Assembly: GCA_014607495.2 (NCBI GenBank)
Contig: CP053159.1
Coordinates: 12,779,501 to 12,843,500 of the forward strand
From: Carposina sasakii
Taxonomy: Eukaryota; Arthropoda; Insecta; Lepidoptera; Carposinidae
Direction: 5' to 3'
DNA length: 64,000 bases
A program made the translations under genes and the position numbers. Below are positions 11,518-25,300 of the stretch, piece after piece; positions within the stretch are counted from its first letter, which is position 1; the number at the start of each line of letters is the position of its first letter. The notes under the pieces are model-generated. The model saw nothing but the letters and a program-made list of their open reading frames with translations. It was not told where the DNA came from and did not search any database.

Positions 11518-14500
11518 ATGACGATGGCGTCTGATGGCGAAACTTCGTGTACGAATGATCCTAATTTTGCTGTTATTTACTCATTTTTAAAAGTATTTGG
11601 GAATCAATATGGTTTAGAAGTTCCGACGATAGTTAAATTACAAGAAATAATTGAAGATACTCAAGAAGGTATGGTATTTCGGAAGCCTAAGTGAAAAATA
11701 CAAACAAACATAAGTATGAAACATTTTATATTGTTGTAGTTTCGGAGCCTCTAAAGGAGCTACATCTGCGACTTTTGCGTCGTGCTCTAAAGTCCGTACA
11801 GAGTAATAGATGGGAGAGATGTTTGATAAAATTTTGTCACCAACACGGATTTCACCAAGAAGCCTGGGAATTAGAAAGGTTTACCTATAAGAAAGCTAGC
11901 ACACAAGTGAAGTTGAAGATATTGAAGGTAATTCACACTTCAGTTCTGTTGATTTTTTAATATTCCTAATTATCTTATTTTTATGCATTGTGTTCTTGTA
12001 GAGCATGCCACATACTGGCTAGTATACATATGTGAATTTAAATTTTTGAAAGTTGAGTCAGAGTTCTGTATATGGGTGATTATACAAGAATTGGGTAACT
12101 TTTAAGCATATTTTGTTTACTATAGTTATTAAATCAAATTATTACAAATTCGTGTGTATATGATGGCTAATCTAATGTATATATAGTTCTAAATCGGGCC
12201 AGTCACTTTTTTTATGTAGATTGCGAGATATTTAAAATATTTTCTGAATTTTTCTGCCAGGGGACTGACGAGGGTAACATAGTACTGATAAAATACACAA
12301 TTTTGTAAGAATTATAATGAAATTACTAAAAATGAAACAATGAAAAATAATTATTAATACGAGGCATGCCATTTAAGTTTTGTCGTTTGAAGAAAAAACA
12401 CAACTAGAACCATATAGTTTTTTTTATATATTATATCTGCAATCAGTTTTTCAACTATGAGCAGGTGTGCTGTTCTGTTCTGGCTTTGGTAAAGTGTTCC
12501 CCGATGAGAACAACTCTATTTAATCTTCCTTTACATGTCAAGAGCAGAGATCCATTATGTCACGTCCTTTTAGCCTCCTGCCATACACTGGTTCTGTTAG
12601 CTTTGTCGCCAGTCTATTGGGGTGACACTCTAATCGTTGCTTATAGTTAGTTGCATATCTTTTAATTTCATCTGTGACGGTGCTGACTTTTAATGTTTCA
12701 TGTAGCTCTGTTATTTTAATAAACCACTGTGCGCACGAGATTTTTTTCAGTATAGAATTTTGAGACCTGTATACTTGAGAGTTGTATACTATTTATATTT
12801 GAGGCACTGGCTGAGCCCCACAGTTGTAGACCGTATGTCCAGATTGGCTTTATGTTGGATTTGTATATGAGAAGTTTGTTATCAATGGACAATTTAGAAT
12901 TTCGACCCAACAACCAATCATATTCTCTGGATTTCACACTCATTTCCTCTCTCTTTACTTTTATGTGGTGCTTCCAAGTAAGACGCCGGTCAAAATACAT
13001 TCCCAAGTATTTAACTGTGTCACATTTTGGGAGTTCTGTATTACCCAATTTCGCCGTTGGACAGTCCCCTACGTGTAAGGCAAATGTTATGTGTACCGAC
13101 TTAGATGTACTTGGTTTTATTCTCCATTTATTCAGCCAATAAAATAACTTACCTCGAATTACGCTCCGTAAACAAAATTCGATTAAAGTGTACAAAGTGT
13201 ATAAAACTGTCAAAAAGACTATTCATTATAAAGTTTATACTGGGAATATAGTGCCAAGATAAAAATTGCAAGAAATCACAACCCATTATAGCAAAAAAGG
13301 CACCTTGATTAGTCGTGAGTACTGCAACAAAAGTAAGGTAGATTTAAATTATTTAACATCGAAGCAAAGTGAATCACGCGAATCAGCTGTCTTTGCTGTC
13401 AAACAAAGTGTCAAGTGTCAACGTCAAGAAACACCCATACGGTTGTAGGGTTGCCATTTGAAGCAAAAATACTAAAATAGTAGAAAACAACAAAATGGAA
13501 CAACAAATGGAAACACTATTTGAAAAATTAAAAATCGAACTCAAGAACCAGACCGACACTTTAACAGCACACCTCACGGCACAATTAGCGTCATCCATAG
13601 AGGAATAAATAAAACCATTGGTAGAAGAAAACCAAGCCTTAAAGAATGAAGTGGAAACCTTAAAAATAAAAATAAAAGGGCTGGAAAAAGATACCAGAAA
13701 AAACAACGTAATTCTCCATGGTATAGAGGAAAAAGAAGCTAACATGACCGAGCTTATAGATATAGTTCTCGGAATCTTAAACACCATTGCCTCCGATAGT
13801 CAGGAGCCATGGGATAAATGGGAAATAAGCAGAGCGCAAAGATTAGGAAAGATAAATGACAAGAAGAACAGACCAATATTAATAACCCTTACATTAGCCT
13901 GGAGGAGAACAGAAATACTAAGAAATAATAAGAAGTTTCCTGAAAACATTTATGCAACTGAAGACTTCCCCAAAGAAATTCTCATAAAAAGGCAAGAATT
14001 ACAACCAAAACTAAAAGAAGAGTTACACAAGAGAAAAATCGCCTACATACGCTATGACCAACTGGTTGTAAAAGAAACCCCAAAGGAAAAAAGAAGACGC
14101 TCATTTACAAAATCCCCAGAAAATACACTCTACAACAACGAAACAAGAAAGGATATAAACATAAATCCAAAAAAGATAAACAAAACGACCCGGAGAGCGC
14201 AACTACATCTAAACAGAGAGGACAACAATATATAGCAACCAAAAGAGCATAGCAACCGAAAGAATCTTAGAATCAAAACTTGCAAGGAAAAAACACCAAA
14301 CTTCGGTCCCAACCCGGCTGGTCCCCGTGGGACATCAGTTGACCACCACCCTCCAACTCAAGGGAAAAAGAAAAAACCACAACAACTCAAAATCTGTACC
14401 TACAACGTAAGATCACTGGCAACGACAAAACGGCTTCTGGAATTAACACTTGCACTAGAGAAAATTGACTACCACATTATAGGTCTTGCAGAAGTGAGAA

Positions 14501-17500
14501 AAAATGGATGTGAAATAGAAGAACATGATAACTATATCTTCTGCTACAAAGGCGAAACAAAAGGATTACATGGAGTAGGATTCATAATAAAGAAAGAACT
14601 TAAACAAAACATTGTCAACTTCACTGGAATATCAGAAAGAGTAGCTCTGATTCAAATAACACTAGAAAAAGATATAATATCGCTAATACAGGTATATGCT
14701 CCAACAGAAAAAGCTAGCGAGGACGATATCAACAAATTTTATGAAGACCTAGCGAAGGCACAAGAACTAGCCAATGGGACTATAATAATAATGGGAGACT
14801 TTAACGCAAAGATTGGACATCCCCGTTCACATGAACATCTTATAATGGGTCAATACGGATACGGTACTCGAAATGCAAGAGGAGAAAGGCTAATCCAATA
14901 TGCTCAGGAACATAGAATGTCAATAATCAATACATATTTCAAGAAAACCCCAAATAGGAAATGGACCTGGTTATCACCTAATGGGAAGACAAAAAATGAA
15001 ATCGATTTTATGATGAGCAATAGACACAAAAATTTCACAAATATAGAAGTACTTAATCAATTTAACTTTCCATCCGATCACAGATTAGTAAGAGGTCACC
15101 TACTCGTCAAACTACCAAAAAGAAGCAGAAAAACCTATCAAACAACAACAATAACACCTAAAACAGAAAGAGAAATAATAAACTACAAAAATAATCTTAT
15201 TGAAAATATATCGAAACAAATCGAAACAATAAATGAAATAAATAATGTCCAGATGTATTACGATAAAATAGAAGAAATAATAACAACCAGTCAAATATCA
15301 ACGCAGGAAAATAAAGACAAAGAACACAGAGTATTTAAGAAAAGTACAATAGAACTTATAAACAAACGTACTATACTACTGGCAACTAAAAACAGAAATA
15401 AACATACAAGACAACAAATAAAAGACATTTAAAAAAAAAACAAATAAAGCAATAAGAGAGGATTATGATAATTATAGGAAAAATATTATACAAAGGAACC
15501 TAACAAATTATAGAAGTGCAAAAAGAGCAAACAAGCAACTTAGTACACATACAAAATGGATACAAAAAATAAAAAAAGACCAGGCAGAGACAAAAAACCG
15601 GAAAGATGTCATAAAATATGCAACGGAATTTTACAAAGAACTATACAAAAAACTACCAGAAAACAACAACGAAGAGCAAAACACTGACATAGATGCAGAA
15701 ATAGACCACGAGCTAGACAACTTAGACAAAATAACAGAGGATGAAGTAGCTAAATACATAAAGAATCTAAAATCGGATAAAAGCCCAGGGCCAGACAACA
15801 TTAACAACGAAGCCATAAAAATAGGAGCACCAATATTAACTGCCTTTTTGACAACACTTTTTAATATGATTTTAGACACGGAAAAAATACCGAACCAATG
15901 GGGCAAATCAGATATAATATTACTTTACAAAAAAGGCGACGCAAGAGACATAGGAAATTATAGACCGATCAGCTTACTACCAAGTATATATAAACTATTC
16001 TCCTCTATACTGTTGAATCGTATAAAAGCCAATATAGATAATAAGCAACCACTAGAACAGGCGGGATTTCGTTCAGGATTCTCCACAATGGACCACATAC
16101 ATACAATAGAGCAAATAATAGAAAAATTCAAAGAATATAATCAACCCTTGTATATTGGTTTTGTAGATTACGCTAAAGCCTTCGACAGCATAACACATGA
16201 ATCGATATGGAATGCACTAAAATCATGTAAAATAAATCAAAAATATATAAACATAATTAAAAACACATATCACATAAGCTCTAGTAGAATAAAGCTTGAA
16301 ACAAAAGGAGAAGAAATTGCGATAAGAAGAGGAGTAAAACAAGGAGATCCATTATCACCCAAACTATTCATTGCGGTGCTAGAAGATATATTCCAAAGAA
16401 TCAACTGGATAAATGAAGGGGTCTGGATCATAGATAAATATTTAAGTCACCTCAGGTTTGCCGATGATATTGCTCTCTTTGCAAAAACAGCCAAACAACT
16501 GGAAGAAATGCTAAACACTCTAAACACAGAAAGTAAGAAAGTAGGTTTACAGATGAACACATACAAAACAAAGGTAATGACAAACACCCGTGAAAAACCG
16601 ATTCTCGTTGATAATAACCTATTAGAATACGTGAAACAGTATATCTACCTAGGAAAGCAAGTTTCATTTGGACAGAGTAGCAATGAGCAAGAAGTAGAGA
16701 AAAGAATCAATACTACATGGAAAAAATTCTGGGCACATAAAGAAATACTAAAAGGTAACTACACAATGGAAACGAAAAAAGTAATAATGGAAACCTGCAT
16801 TCTGCCCAGCTTAACATATGCAAGCCAGACATGGGTATACACAAATAAAATAAAGAATAAAATAGTAACAACACAACGAGCGATGGAGAGGAGCATCCTC
16901 AAACTGAGAAAAATAGATAAAGTAAAAAGCAAAGAGATAAGAAAAAAGACAAAACTAACAGATGCTCTTGAATACTGTCTTAAACAGAAGTGGAGATGGG
17001 CAGGCCATATTTCAAGATATTCTGATAAAAGGTGGACATTACAATCTACAAAGTGGACTGGACCATTAGGAAAAAGGAACACTGGAAGACCAAAGAAGCG
17101 ATGGGCAGATGAGATAGTCGAAGTGGCTGGACAAAACTGGCTAGAAAAAGGAAAGGACAGAGGAAAGTGGAAAGAGTTGGAGGAGGCTTATACCCAAGCG
17201 GGGTCCACTTAGTTTAGCTAGAATTTCAAAGAAAATATGTAATAACCATAGAACTAATTGGAATAAATAGCTTTATTATTATTATTATTCAGCCAATGGT
17301 CTATATCATTGACATTATTCTGAAGTTGTTCAGTCGCTGTAAATGGGTTCTTACTGGTAGCAAGAATTGCAGTGTCGTCGGCATAGCTGGCAATAGTAAC
17401 TTTATCTGATTGCGGCAGGTCCGTTGTATAGAACTAATAAATATAAATCTAACAAAACTAGACCTAAGGAGCGCTCGTGCAGTGCACTCTCACCCACAAA

Positions 17501-19395
17501 GATTACATAGGCAATCTATATTTCTCTATATTTATAACTATCTTTCAATTCTACTATGTTTATACAATAGTGTCTGCGCGTTCGTCTCAAGAAAGTTGTA
17601 ATCTTATGCATGGAGAAGCTTCTTCATGAATCTTATGTATCGAGTGGAGCGCTAGCGATCGCGCTCCAATGAAACGTAATTTTGTACGATTCCTAGTACA
17701 GTATTCAATGAGTGCGAAAGAGACATACCGACATAGGCCGCCGCGTGAAACAGAAGATTTCGTATCAAAAATTAGCCTTATCTGCAGCGCCGCACACATT
17801 AATTCGTAGTGTACGTATGCCCACTTTTTTTTTTTTCCTTAAGTATGAAGTTTTTCTTTCTTTGTGATCCGCTAATTTAATGGGGTCACTTTTGATTCTG
17901 GCCAAGCGAGCCTTTTCGGCTTCTCTCTTTTTTTATACATTTCTTCCCTAGTCAATTTGGTTTTAACGTGCCGAATGATGTTTTAAACTGAAATTACTAC
18001 TAAATAACTAAATTACTACTTTATAGAAATGCTTATACACGGTAGCAATTAAGATAAAAGTGCTCTAAAACAAAAAAAAACATCAGTAGTATGGAAACAC
18101 GTCAGTCCTCTGGCGCGATACTTGACAAAGGACTGACGCCAAAGGATTGACGAAAAAGACGTAATTTGAGATTATAATCAGAACTAATGCTTTTTTGGTA
18201 ATTTCGAATATCAAAAAACTACATTTTAAGAAGTCATGGTTAACTATTTATAAATGAAAATAAACCTCAGATTAACAAGAAAATAACGACTTACCACAGC
18301 ACTGAAATTTTGACTGGCTCAGCATGTGTACAGACGACAAACATAATCCGAGCACTGGTACAGTTATGTCGGCCGTCAAATTGTGCTGTCCACAACTAAC
18401 TTCATTACCAACATTAAAACTCAAACATGGATTTTACGCTGAGTCGGTGATATTTGACGCGAATTTCAAATTTAAAGAACACACAATGGACTAACGAATG
18501 AAACTTATGACAAAGTTTCTATATAATATAATAAATAATAATAAAGTTTATTTGCTAGATTTTGGGTGTAAAATAAGATGTCAGATTACAATTTCATCCC
18601 TTACAAAATCTACTTAATTTTAAGCGTGCAAATGTCATACAGTAAAAACCACAAATAGTTTACATAAAATTATTCGTCACAAGAATCTATATTAATTTAG
18701 TGCATTTAATATAAAATTCTTATAATTTGTTATAAATAATAAAGTTTTCTTATTCTTATAAAAAAATAATAATAAAGTGGAGAACATTGCATTATGAAAG
18801 TTATAGTATATGTATATCACAGATTGTAGTCAATTAGTAAGTTTTCGTAAATCATTGATAATGTTTAATGGATAGTCACTTGATTGTTGGTTTTTGGGAT
18901 TGTGACATGCCAAAGGACCGACGTTTTAAGTATTAATTTTGTTTTTTATTAACTTATATTTATAAATGAAATTGTATTAGGCGTTACAATTCGGAAGCTC
19001 AAACATTCACTATGAGTGCGCCCACCACCGGGCCCTACACCCTCCTCTGACCCTCGGATCTGATAACTCATAATTGCGACAACAGGCACTTGCACTAACA
19101 CATGTGTGTTGTGTTGGGTTTTAGAGGTTCATAATACAAACTCTCCTAAAAGGTTCTGTCAAACTTAATTTTGATCCAAAATTAAACATTTTTTCCAGCT
19201 GTTATTGGAATACCAATTTACATGCCATCCAAAATTCAAGAGTGCTGTTAACTTGATATCATCAAAAGAGTTACGTTTGGACCCCATTGGTAGGGATAAG
19301 AGTGGCTGTGTTTACTGGCTTCAAGTAGACCATGAAGCCAACCTTTGTCTCTACCGAGAGGACCAAGATGAAGAGACCTGGAGGCTGATTGCAAG
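11518..19395 (+). CDS. Rsf1: Rsf1 exons 1-3: DDT/WHIM-type N-terminal region
   Basis: Exon 1 encodes MTMASDGETSCTNDPNFAV then IYSFLKVFGNQYGLEVPTI, the helical start of the DDT-like fold. Exon 2 gives VSEPLKELHLRLLRRALKSV and RWERCLIKFCHQHG. Exon 3 gives LLLEYQFTCHPKFK, then ELRLDPIGRDKSGCVYWLQV and EETWRLIAR. The LR..PIGRD..G..YW.Q.D motif is the WHIM segment of RSF1 and relatives, which in ISWI partners contacts the remodeller or linker DNA. Intron 1 is only 71 bp, while intron 2 is 7.3 kb because of LINE insertions. Residues 1-179. Confidence 0.9.
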
Positions 19396-22300
19396 GTATG
19401 TTATTGGTTTTATGAAACACCCTACCTACATACATAGTCTTGTCAATTATCCTCTAAAATTATAAGGCTGTAGTTGGCAATTGCAAATTACACACTCACT
19501 TTTCACCAGCCTCCTGATTACCTAATTTGCAATAGCAAAGCCGAAGCAAAGCGATAGTGAAAATTGTATAATATTCGCCTTGAAATGTCAAAGTCCCTTT
19601 CAAATTCATTTTAAGTAATACGGGTGAGGAATTTTTTCCATTTCTTTATTAATAATTTTATAATATATAATATCTTGACTAAGATAAATTTATAAAAACA
19701 CTTCTCCATTAATATAATCCGTTAGGATATGGTTGATCGTTTCATCTTTAAACATTGTGCTGAGGGATTCAGCTTTGTTTGCCGAGATTTGGCTAGTGTA
19801 TAGCTATCGGGATGAAAAATAACGTTGCCAATATGTAATTTAGAAAAGAGATGGTAAAATTCGTCATCCGAGTAATTGACCCGGTGGCTTAGTGGTTAGA
19901 GCACTGACACGCGGAATGCAGGGGTCGTGGGTTCGATTCCCACCCGGGTGAGGAATTTTTTCCATTTCTTTATTAATAATTTTATAATATATAATATCTT
20001 GACTAAGATAAATTTATAAAAACACTTCTCCATTAATATAATCCGTTAGGATATGGTTGATCGTTTCATCTTTAAACATTGTGCTGAGGGATTCAGCTTT
20101 GTTTGCCGAGATTTGGCTAGTGTATAGCTATCGGGATGAAAAATAACGTTGCCAATATGTAATTTAGAAAAGAGATGGTAAAATTCGTCATCCGAGTAAT
20201 TGACCCGGTGGCTTAGTGGTTAGAGCACTGACACGCGGAATGCAGGGGTCGTGGGTTCGATTCCCACCCGGGTGAGGAATTTTTTCCATTTCTTTATTAA
20301 TAATTTTATAATATATAATATCTTGACTAAGATAAATTTATAAAAACACTTCTCCATTAATATAATCCGTTAGGATATGGTTGATCGTTTCATCTTTAAA
20401 CATTGTGCTGAGGGATTCAGCTTTGTTTGCCGAGATTTGGCTAGTGTATAGCTATCGGGATGAAAAATAACGTTGCCAATATGTAATTTAGAAAAGAGAT
20501 GGTAAAATTCGTCATCCGAGTAATTGACCCGGTGGCTTAGTGGTTAGAGCACTGACACGCGGAATGCAGGGGTCGTGGGTTCGATTCCCACCCGGGTGAG
20601 GAATTTTTTCCATTTCTTTATTAATAATTTTATAATACGAATGTGACAAGCATTCAGCGATTTTTGTACAATTTTCGCTATCGCTTTTGCTAGTTAGGTA
20701 ATAAGGGGGCAGATAGCATATTAAGTTGTACATGGTAGTGGGTGCCACTAAACATCTGTAGCAATGATGCAAAATACTTTGATAAAGTTATGTATGATGT
20801 AAATGTTGTTGATTGATAAAGTATGTGCTGTGTATTTATTATACAACATATATATTCAGTCAGGTCTATATCTCTCTGTTTTTAACATAAATGGCTCAGA
20901 AAGAAAAGGATAGGTAGGACTAATTTTACGTTTAGGTTTAAGTCACACAAAATCGACCATAATGTCGCGATTTCATTTTCTATTGACAAATTAATTGGAG
21001 TGTTATATTTATTTCTTTTTAAAATAAATTACAGAAACAGGGAAGAGTTGGTGAGAGTTATAGCTCTATTGAAAAGTGGTGAAGATGTCTGTCCAATTAA
21101 TGATTATGATGGAAATGAGGATTCAAATGCTGTGGATGAAACACCACTAGAGGGGGTAAGTCATGACTACATATTATAAAACAAAGTTGCTTGCCACTGT
21201 CTGTCCGTCCCTATGTATGCTTAGATCTTTCAAACAAGGGAACGGATTTTGATGCGGTTTTTTAAATAGATAGAGTGATTCATGAGGAAGGTTTATAATG
21301 TATAACTAGGGACCCGCCTCGTCTTCGCACGGGAGTAACGCACTCACGCGGGCGAATCTGTGAGCAGCTGATAGTAAAAACATGTATGAAGGCAAAAAAT
21401 TATCTTATCTTACTAAAAACCTTTACAATAGTTTACTAAAGATGCTAAAGTGAAAAGGACACTTAATTTGGCAATATTAATGCTCATATATTAAATATTG
21501 TGGTCCCTCTTATCTCATGCTATGTGTTTGAATTAATTCATTACCAAGATTTTAGCTTTTAATTTGTGCATAGACTGACCTAAAGTCTAAGAATTTATTA
21601 TTAGAAATCTCCTTTGATGAAATGAGAATATTTTATTTTTAGGAAAGTATAAAAGAACCAGAAAATAATGAAGAAGAAGAGTTCCTAAGTCCAGAATCTG
21701 AATCAGAACAAGAAAGTGATGAAACTCCTATTAAAAAAGTAGACACAGCAGTTGAAAATAATGATATTAAAAAAGAAGAAACTAAAGTTGATATGTGTGA
21801 TGTAGACAATGAGATATTACAAGACAAATGTGAATTAAGTAAATCTGTCACACCTAAAGTTTTATCCCAAGAAAACGAAACATTACAAGAAGCTGATGAT
21901 ATAGAATGTTCACAAACAGAAGAATTATCTGAAAATCAACAGTTAAACAAAACAGATAGTTTGGATAACACAAATAAATCAGCTGAAAGTGTAAATATTG
22001 CCCAATCACCTGAAAATGAGCAACGTAACAAAGAAGAGAAAGTAACTGAAGAAGTAGTATCACCACAGATAGAAGCTCACAATGAACAATTATTTAAAAC
22101 AAATGAATTACCAGTAGAAGAAAAAATTGATAAGAAAGAATTACTAAAAGAACAATTATCTGAAAAAGATGAACAATCACTATTAGAAACAAATTCAACA
22201 CCACTTAAAAGAACCTCACCTATAAGAGATTCATCTCCAAATAGGGAATCACCCCCCAAGCGAGAATCACCTTGTAAATTAGAATCATCTCTGAAAAATA

Positions 22301-25300
22301 AAACACAAGCAAAAGATTTGTCTCCGAAAACGGAATCGCCACAAAAAAGTCAGTCGTTTGAAAAGTCAGAATTATCTCAATCCGAAAAATTAACTGATAA
22401 AGAAGAGACACCACAACAAGAAGAATTATCTACATCAACTTTAAAACCAATGAGTCCAGTTACATCAAATGTACCAAAGGAACAAGTTGAATTAGAACAA
22501 ATAGAAGAAATTAAGCCTGTAGTATCAGAGAGTACTAAAGATTCTTTAGAATTACCTGATACTAAGCTTGATGCTGAAAACTCTTCTGATTCAAAAGATA
22601 AGCAATACTCTTGTGATAATGAAACATCAAATGTGACTAGTGGTTGTGCCTCTCCAAGTATATTAGATACCGAAGAAAAAGAGAGTAATAGTGAAAAAAT
22701 AATAGAGTCTAATGCAGATGATGTAGGGGAAGCAATAGAGGAACCAGTTATGGTGGTAACTGGTGAAGGCAATGGTGCAGACTGTGAGAGTTCATACATA
22801 ATTGGTGAAGAAATATCAGAGCCAGTTATGTTTTTTTATGGTGAGGGTTGGGGATATGACAATGACACTGGCAATCCGGAGGTTTTAACACAAGAACATT
22901 CTGCAAGCGAACATTCTGATGCCAATGAAAGTGAGGAAAAAGTCAATGGGGAACATTCACCAGAGAAATCTGATGAGGGAAGTAAAAATAATGTAGGGAA
23001 AGGCATCAGGTTAAGAAGCAGTGTGACGCCGGTGGCTAAGCGATCATTAAAAAAGCAATCTAATGATACAGAGTCACTTAAACCATCCTCCAAAAAACCT
23101 TGTGTGAGAGACAAGTCTGCAAATTCCAAATCATCCAATAATTCAGGACCTAACTCAAACAATGCTAATAGTAGTAGTGTTAACGAGAAAAGTTCGCTAG
23201 AAGTAGAGAACAATGCAAAATCAGATGGTAATAAGAAAAAAGGGAAATCCAAAACGAAAGTTGTTCCAGTTAGGAAAATGAAAATTAAGGCTGTTAAGGA
23301 GCCATTAAATTCGACAGTAACTGATAATGGACACGATAGTAAAACAAGTATTATCGAGAAACGTAAGAGTAGTGTCTCATCAGTAGACCAGGACCAGGCA
23401 GCAGATAAAAGTGAGAGCGAAAAAGAGAAGAGTCCTGAAAAAGAAGTGAAAGCTGAAGATGATTTACCTCCAAAAAAAATACGCTTAGAAACCACTCCAG
23501 AAAGTGATATTGCTGTATCACAATCCAAGGAAACTGTAGATAATGTAAATAAGAGTGATAAAGATAATTTAAGTGAAGATAATGAAGATTCTATATCAAA
23601 AAGAAAGAAAATAAAAGCTAATAAGGGTAAATTAAGTAAGAGAAATTTTTTACAGAATAAAACTGATAGCAACAAATTAGATAAGGGTGATAGCAGTAAG
23701 AATAGCAGTGTATTAAACAGTAAATCCTTAAAAAGGTCCATAATGGACGCAACAATGAGTGACAAAAATAAATCAGAATCTCAATCGGAAAGTGATGATG
23801 ACGAGCCTATAACTGTTGGAAAAAGATTAAAAATGAAACCTAAGAAAATAGCTTCTTTGTCAAGGTACGAAAATAAATAATTATTCATAAAACAATCCAA
23901 TGAAATATTTAAAAAAATGTTTACATTATTGTTTACTTGCAGAAAAAAAATCGAAGCTAAGAGAAAAGTTAAGAATTCAAGTGATGAATCTGAAGAGGAG
24001 ACATTATACAGTTTAGGTAAGTCTTAATAAACAACCAATTATAATTATATTGATTTTTTGTTATTTTTCTACACTAATATTAAATAAAAAACAATACAGT
24101 AGGAAATCATACATCAACCATCCTAACAGGCACAATTTATATGTAAAAAAATAGTATCTACTTTTAAAAATATAACATAACATACACAGATGCAGTAAGA
24201 TAATTTTGTGTTGATGACAGTACTCGTACACAATATAAATTTAGTCAGATTGATATATGTCACCAATCCGCCTGCCCAGTGTGGTGACTATGGGCAAATA
24301 CCCCCCATGGCAGTGCACAGCCTTGTGGCGTGCAGCAGTGGACTGCAATAGGCTGATGACGATGACGATATAAGATTTAGAACAATAGGTGAAATAAATT
24401 ATGCCCTATTTTTTCCGATGGTCAGATAGCCTACAAAGTTCATTCTGTCTTTCTAAAACTTTATCAAGGCTTTAAATCGACAATTCAATATTACATCCAA
24501 ATAAGTTTAACAATTTCTAAACTAACAGCAAACAAGAAATCTTCGAAGAAAGTGCTAAAGAAGAAGCCCAAAGAGAAATCGAAGCCGTCAGCCGAGTCGG
24601 ACAGTGACCTAGCGCCGGTACGCCAGTCGCGGCGGATCGCACAGCTCAAGATACGGGAGGAGGCCGAGCGCAGGCATATGGAGGAGGTTGCTTTGAGGGA
24701 ACTGAAGATGATACATAAGAAGAAGGTAGGTTTAAGCCTTTGTCCAGCTAGGCTAGGCCTAATAAAACTACATTATTGTCGTATGCTATGTGCGTGCCGT
24801 AATTTCAGGCAACTAAAGTTAGGCAACTAATATTAGGGCTGCCAGGTTGCTGAAGCAAAAAGCCAGACAGATCACCTAGTTTGGCCGGACTTTTGAGTAA
24901 AAAGTCGACACGCGCCTGCTCTCAGTTACGCTAGACATACCCTACTTTGCGAAATAACAAGCCTAACAAAACTAGTTTATTTTGACCAGACAAGCAATCA
25001 AAAACTTTATCTGGACAAATTCGATTGTCGGATTCGAGGCATCCTTAGCCCTGGCTCCTTAGGTTGGCTAACACCTGTTGAAAATCGCAATCTTACCTTA
25101 CAGACTACAAAAGATGAAGAAGAAGATTGGGTCCAAAGTGATCGCAGCCGGGACTCTTCTGAAGGAGAGGCCAAGTTTAGGAAGCCGACTGGCAAATGGA
25201 AAGCCAACGATTCCACCGGACCGGACCCTGATAGTGAATCTGACGAACCTCTGTTTGAACATGACGAACCTGATTGTAAGTGCTGGTTTAATTTTTTAAA

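Larger units (their letters stand above)
13141..17284 (+). mobile_element. RTE-type LINE, near full length, nested in Jockey relic
   Basis: A 4.1-kb LINE inserted in Rsf1 intron 2. It is flanked by the 13-bp direct repeat TTATTCAGCCAAT (13128-13140 and 17285-17297), so the target is known exactly. It has a 5' UTR of about 350 bp, ORF1 (coiled coil), ORF2 (endonuclease plus reverse transcriptase) and a (TTA)n 3' tail after GGAATAAATAGCTT. The short 3' UTR and trinucleotide tail are typical of RTE elements. Its codons are far more A-rich than the host exons. Only one stop in ORF1 and one frameshift in ORF2 were seen, so it is young but probably inactive. Confidence 0.9.
19622..20638 (+). repeat. 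Three tandem 324-bp tRNA-like repeat units
   Basis: Units begin at GGGTGAGGAATTTTTTCC at 19622, 19946 and 20270, with the next boundary at 20594: exactly 324 bp each. The three look identical on reading. Each has a head (TATAATCCGTTAGGATATGG, GCTGAGGGATTCAGCTTTG), a conserved GTAATTGACCCGG and a 73-nt tRNA-like segment. TAATACG on both sides of the array may be a target duplication. Single dispersed copies lie at 26455-26690 (minus), 40762-41057 and 50664-50855. Confidence 0.9.
19512..20706. repeat. Foldback element carrying the tRNA-like tandem array
   Basis: CCTGATTACCTAATTTGC...GCGATAGTGAAAATTGTA (19512-19568) and its approximate inverse GTACAATTTTCGCTATCGC...GTTAGGTAATAAGG (20668-20706) face each other on either side of the array. 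The same GCTATCGCTTTTGC-type words occur near 28925 and 56835. The array at 19623-20638 seems inserted within it. Confidence 0.5.

Noticed and set aside
19878..19950. Functional tRNA gene
   Set aside because: The anticodon stem is mispaired and T33 is missing; the same sequence is spread as part of a larger repeat.
19622..20598. CRISPR-like array
   Set aside because: The repeats are 324-bp tandem units without spacers, in an animal intron.
22836..23765. 309-residue minus-strand frame
   Set aside because: It is the antisense of Rsf1 exon 5; its Leu/Ser richness is the mirror of Lys/Glu/Asp codons on the coding strand.
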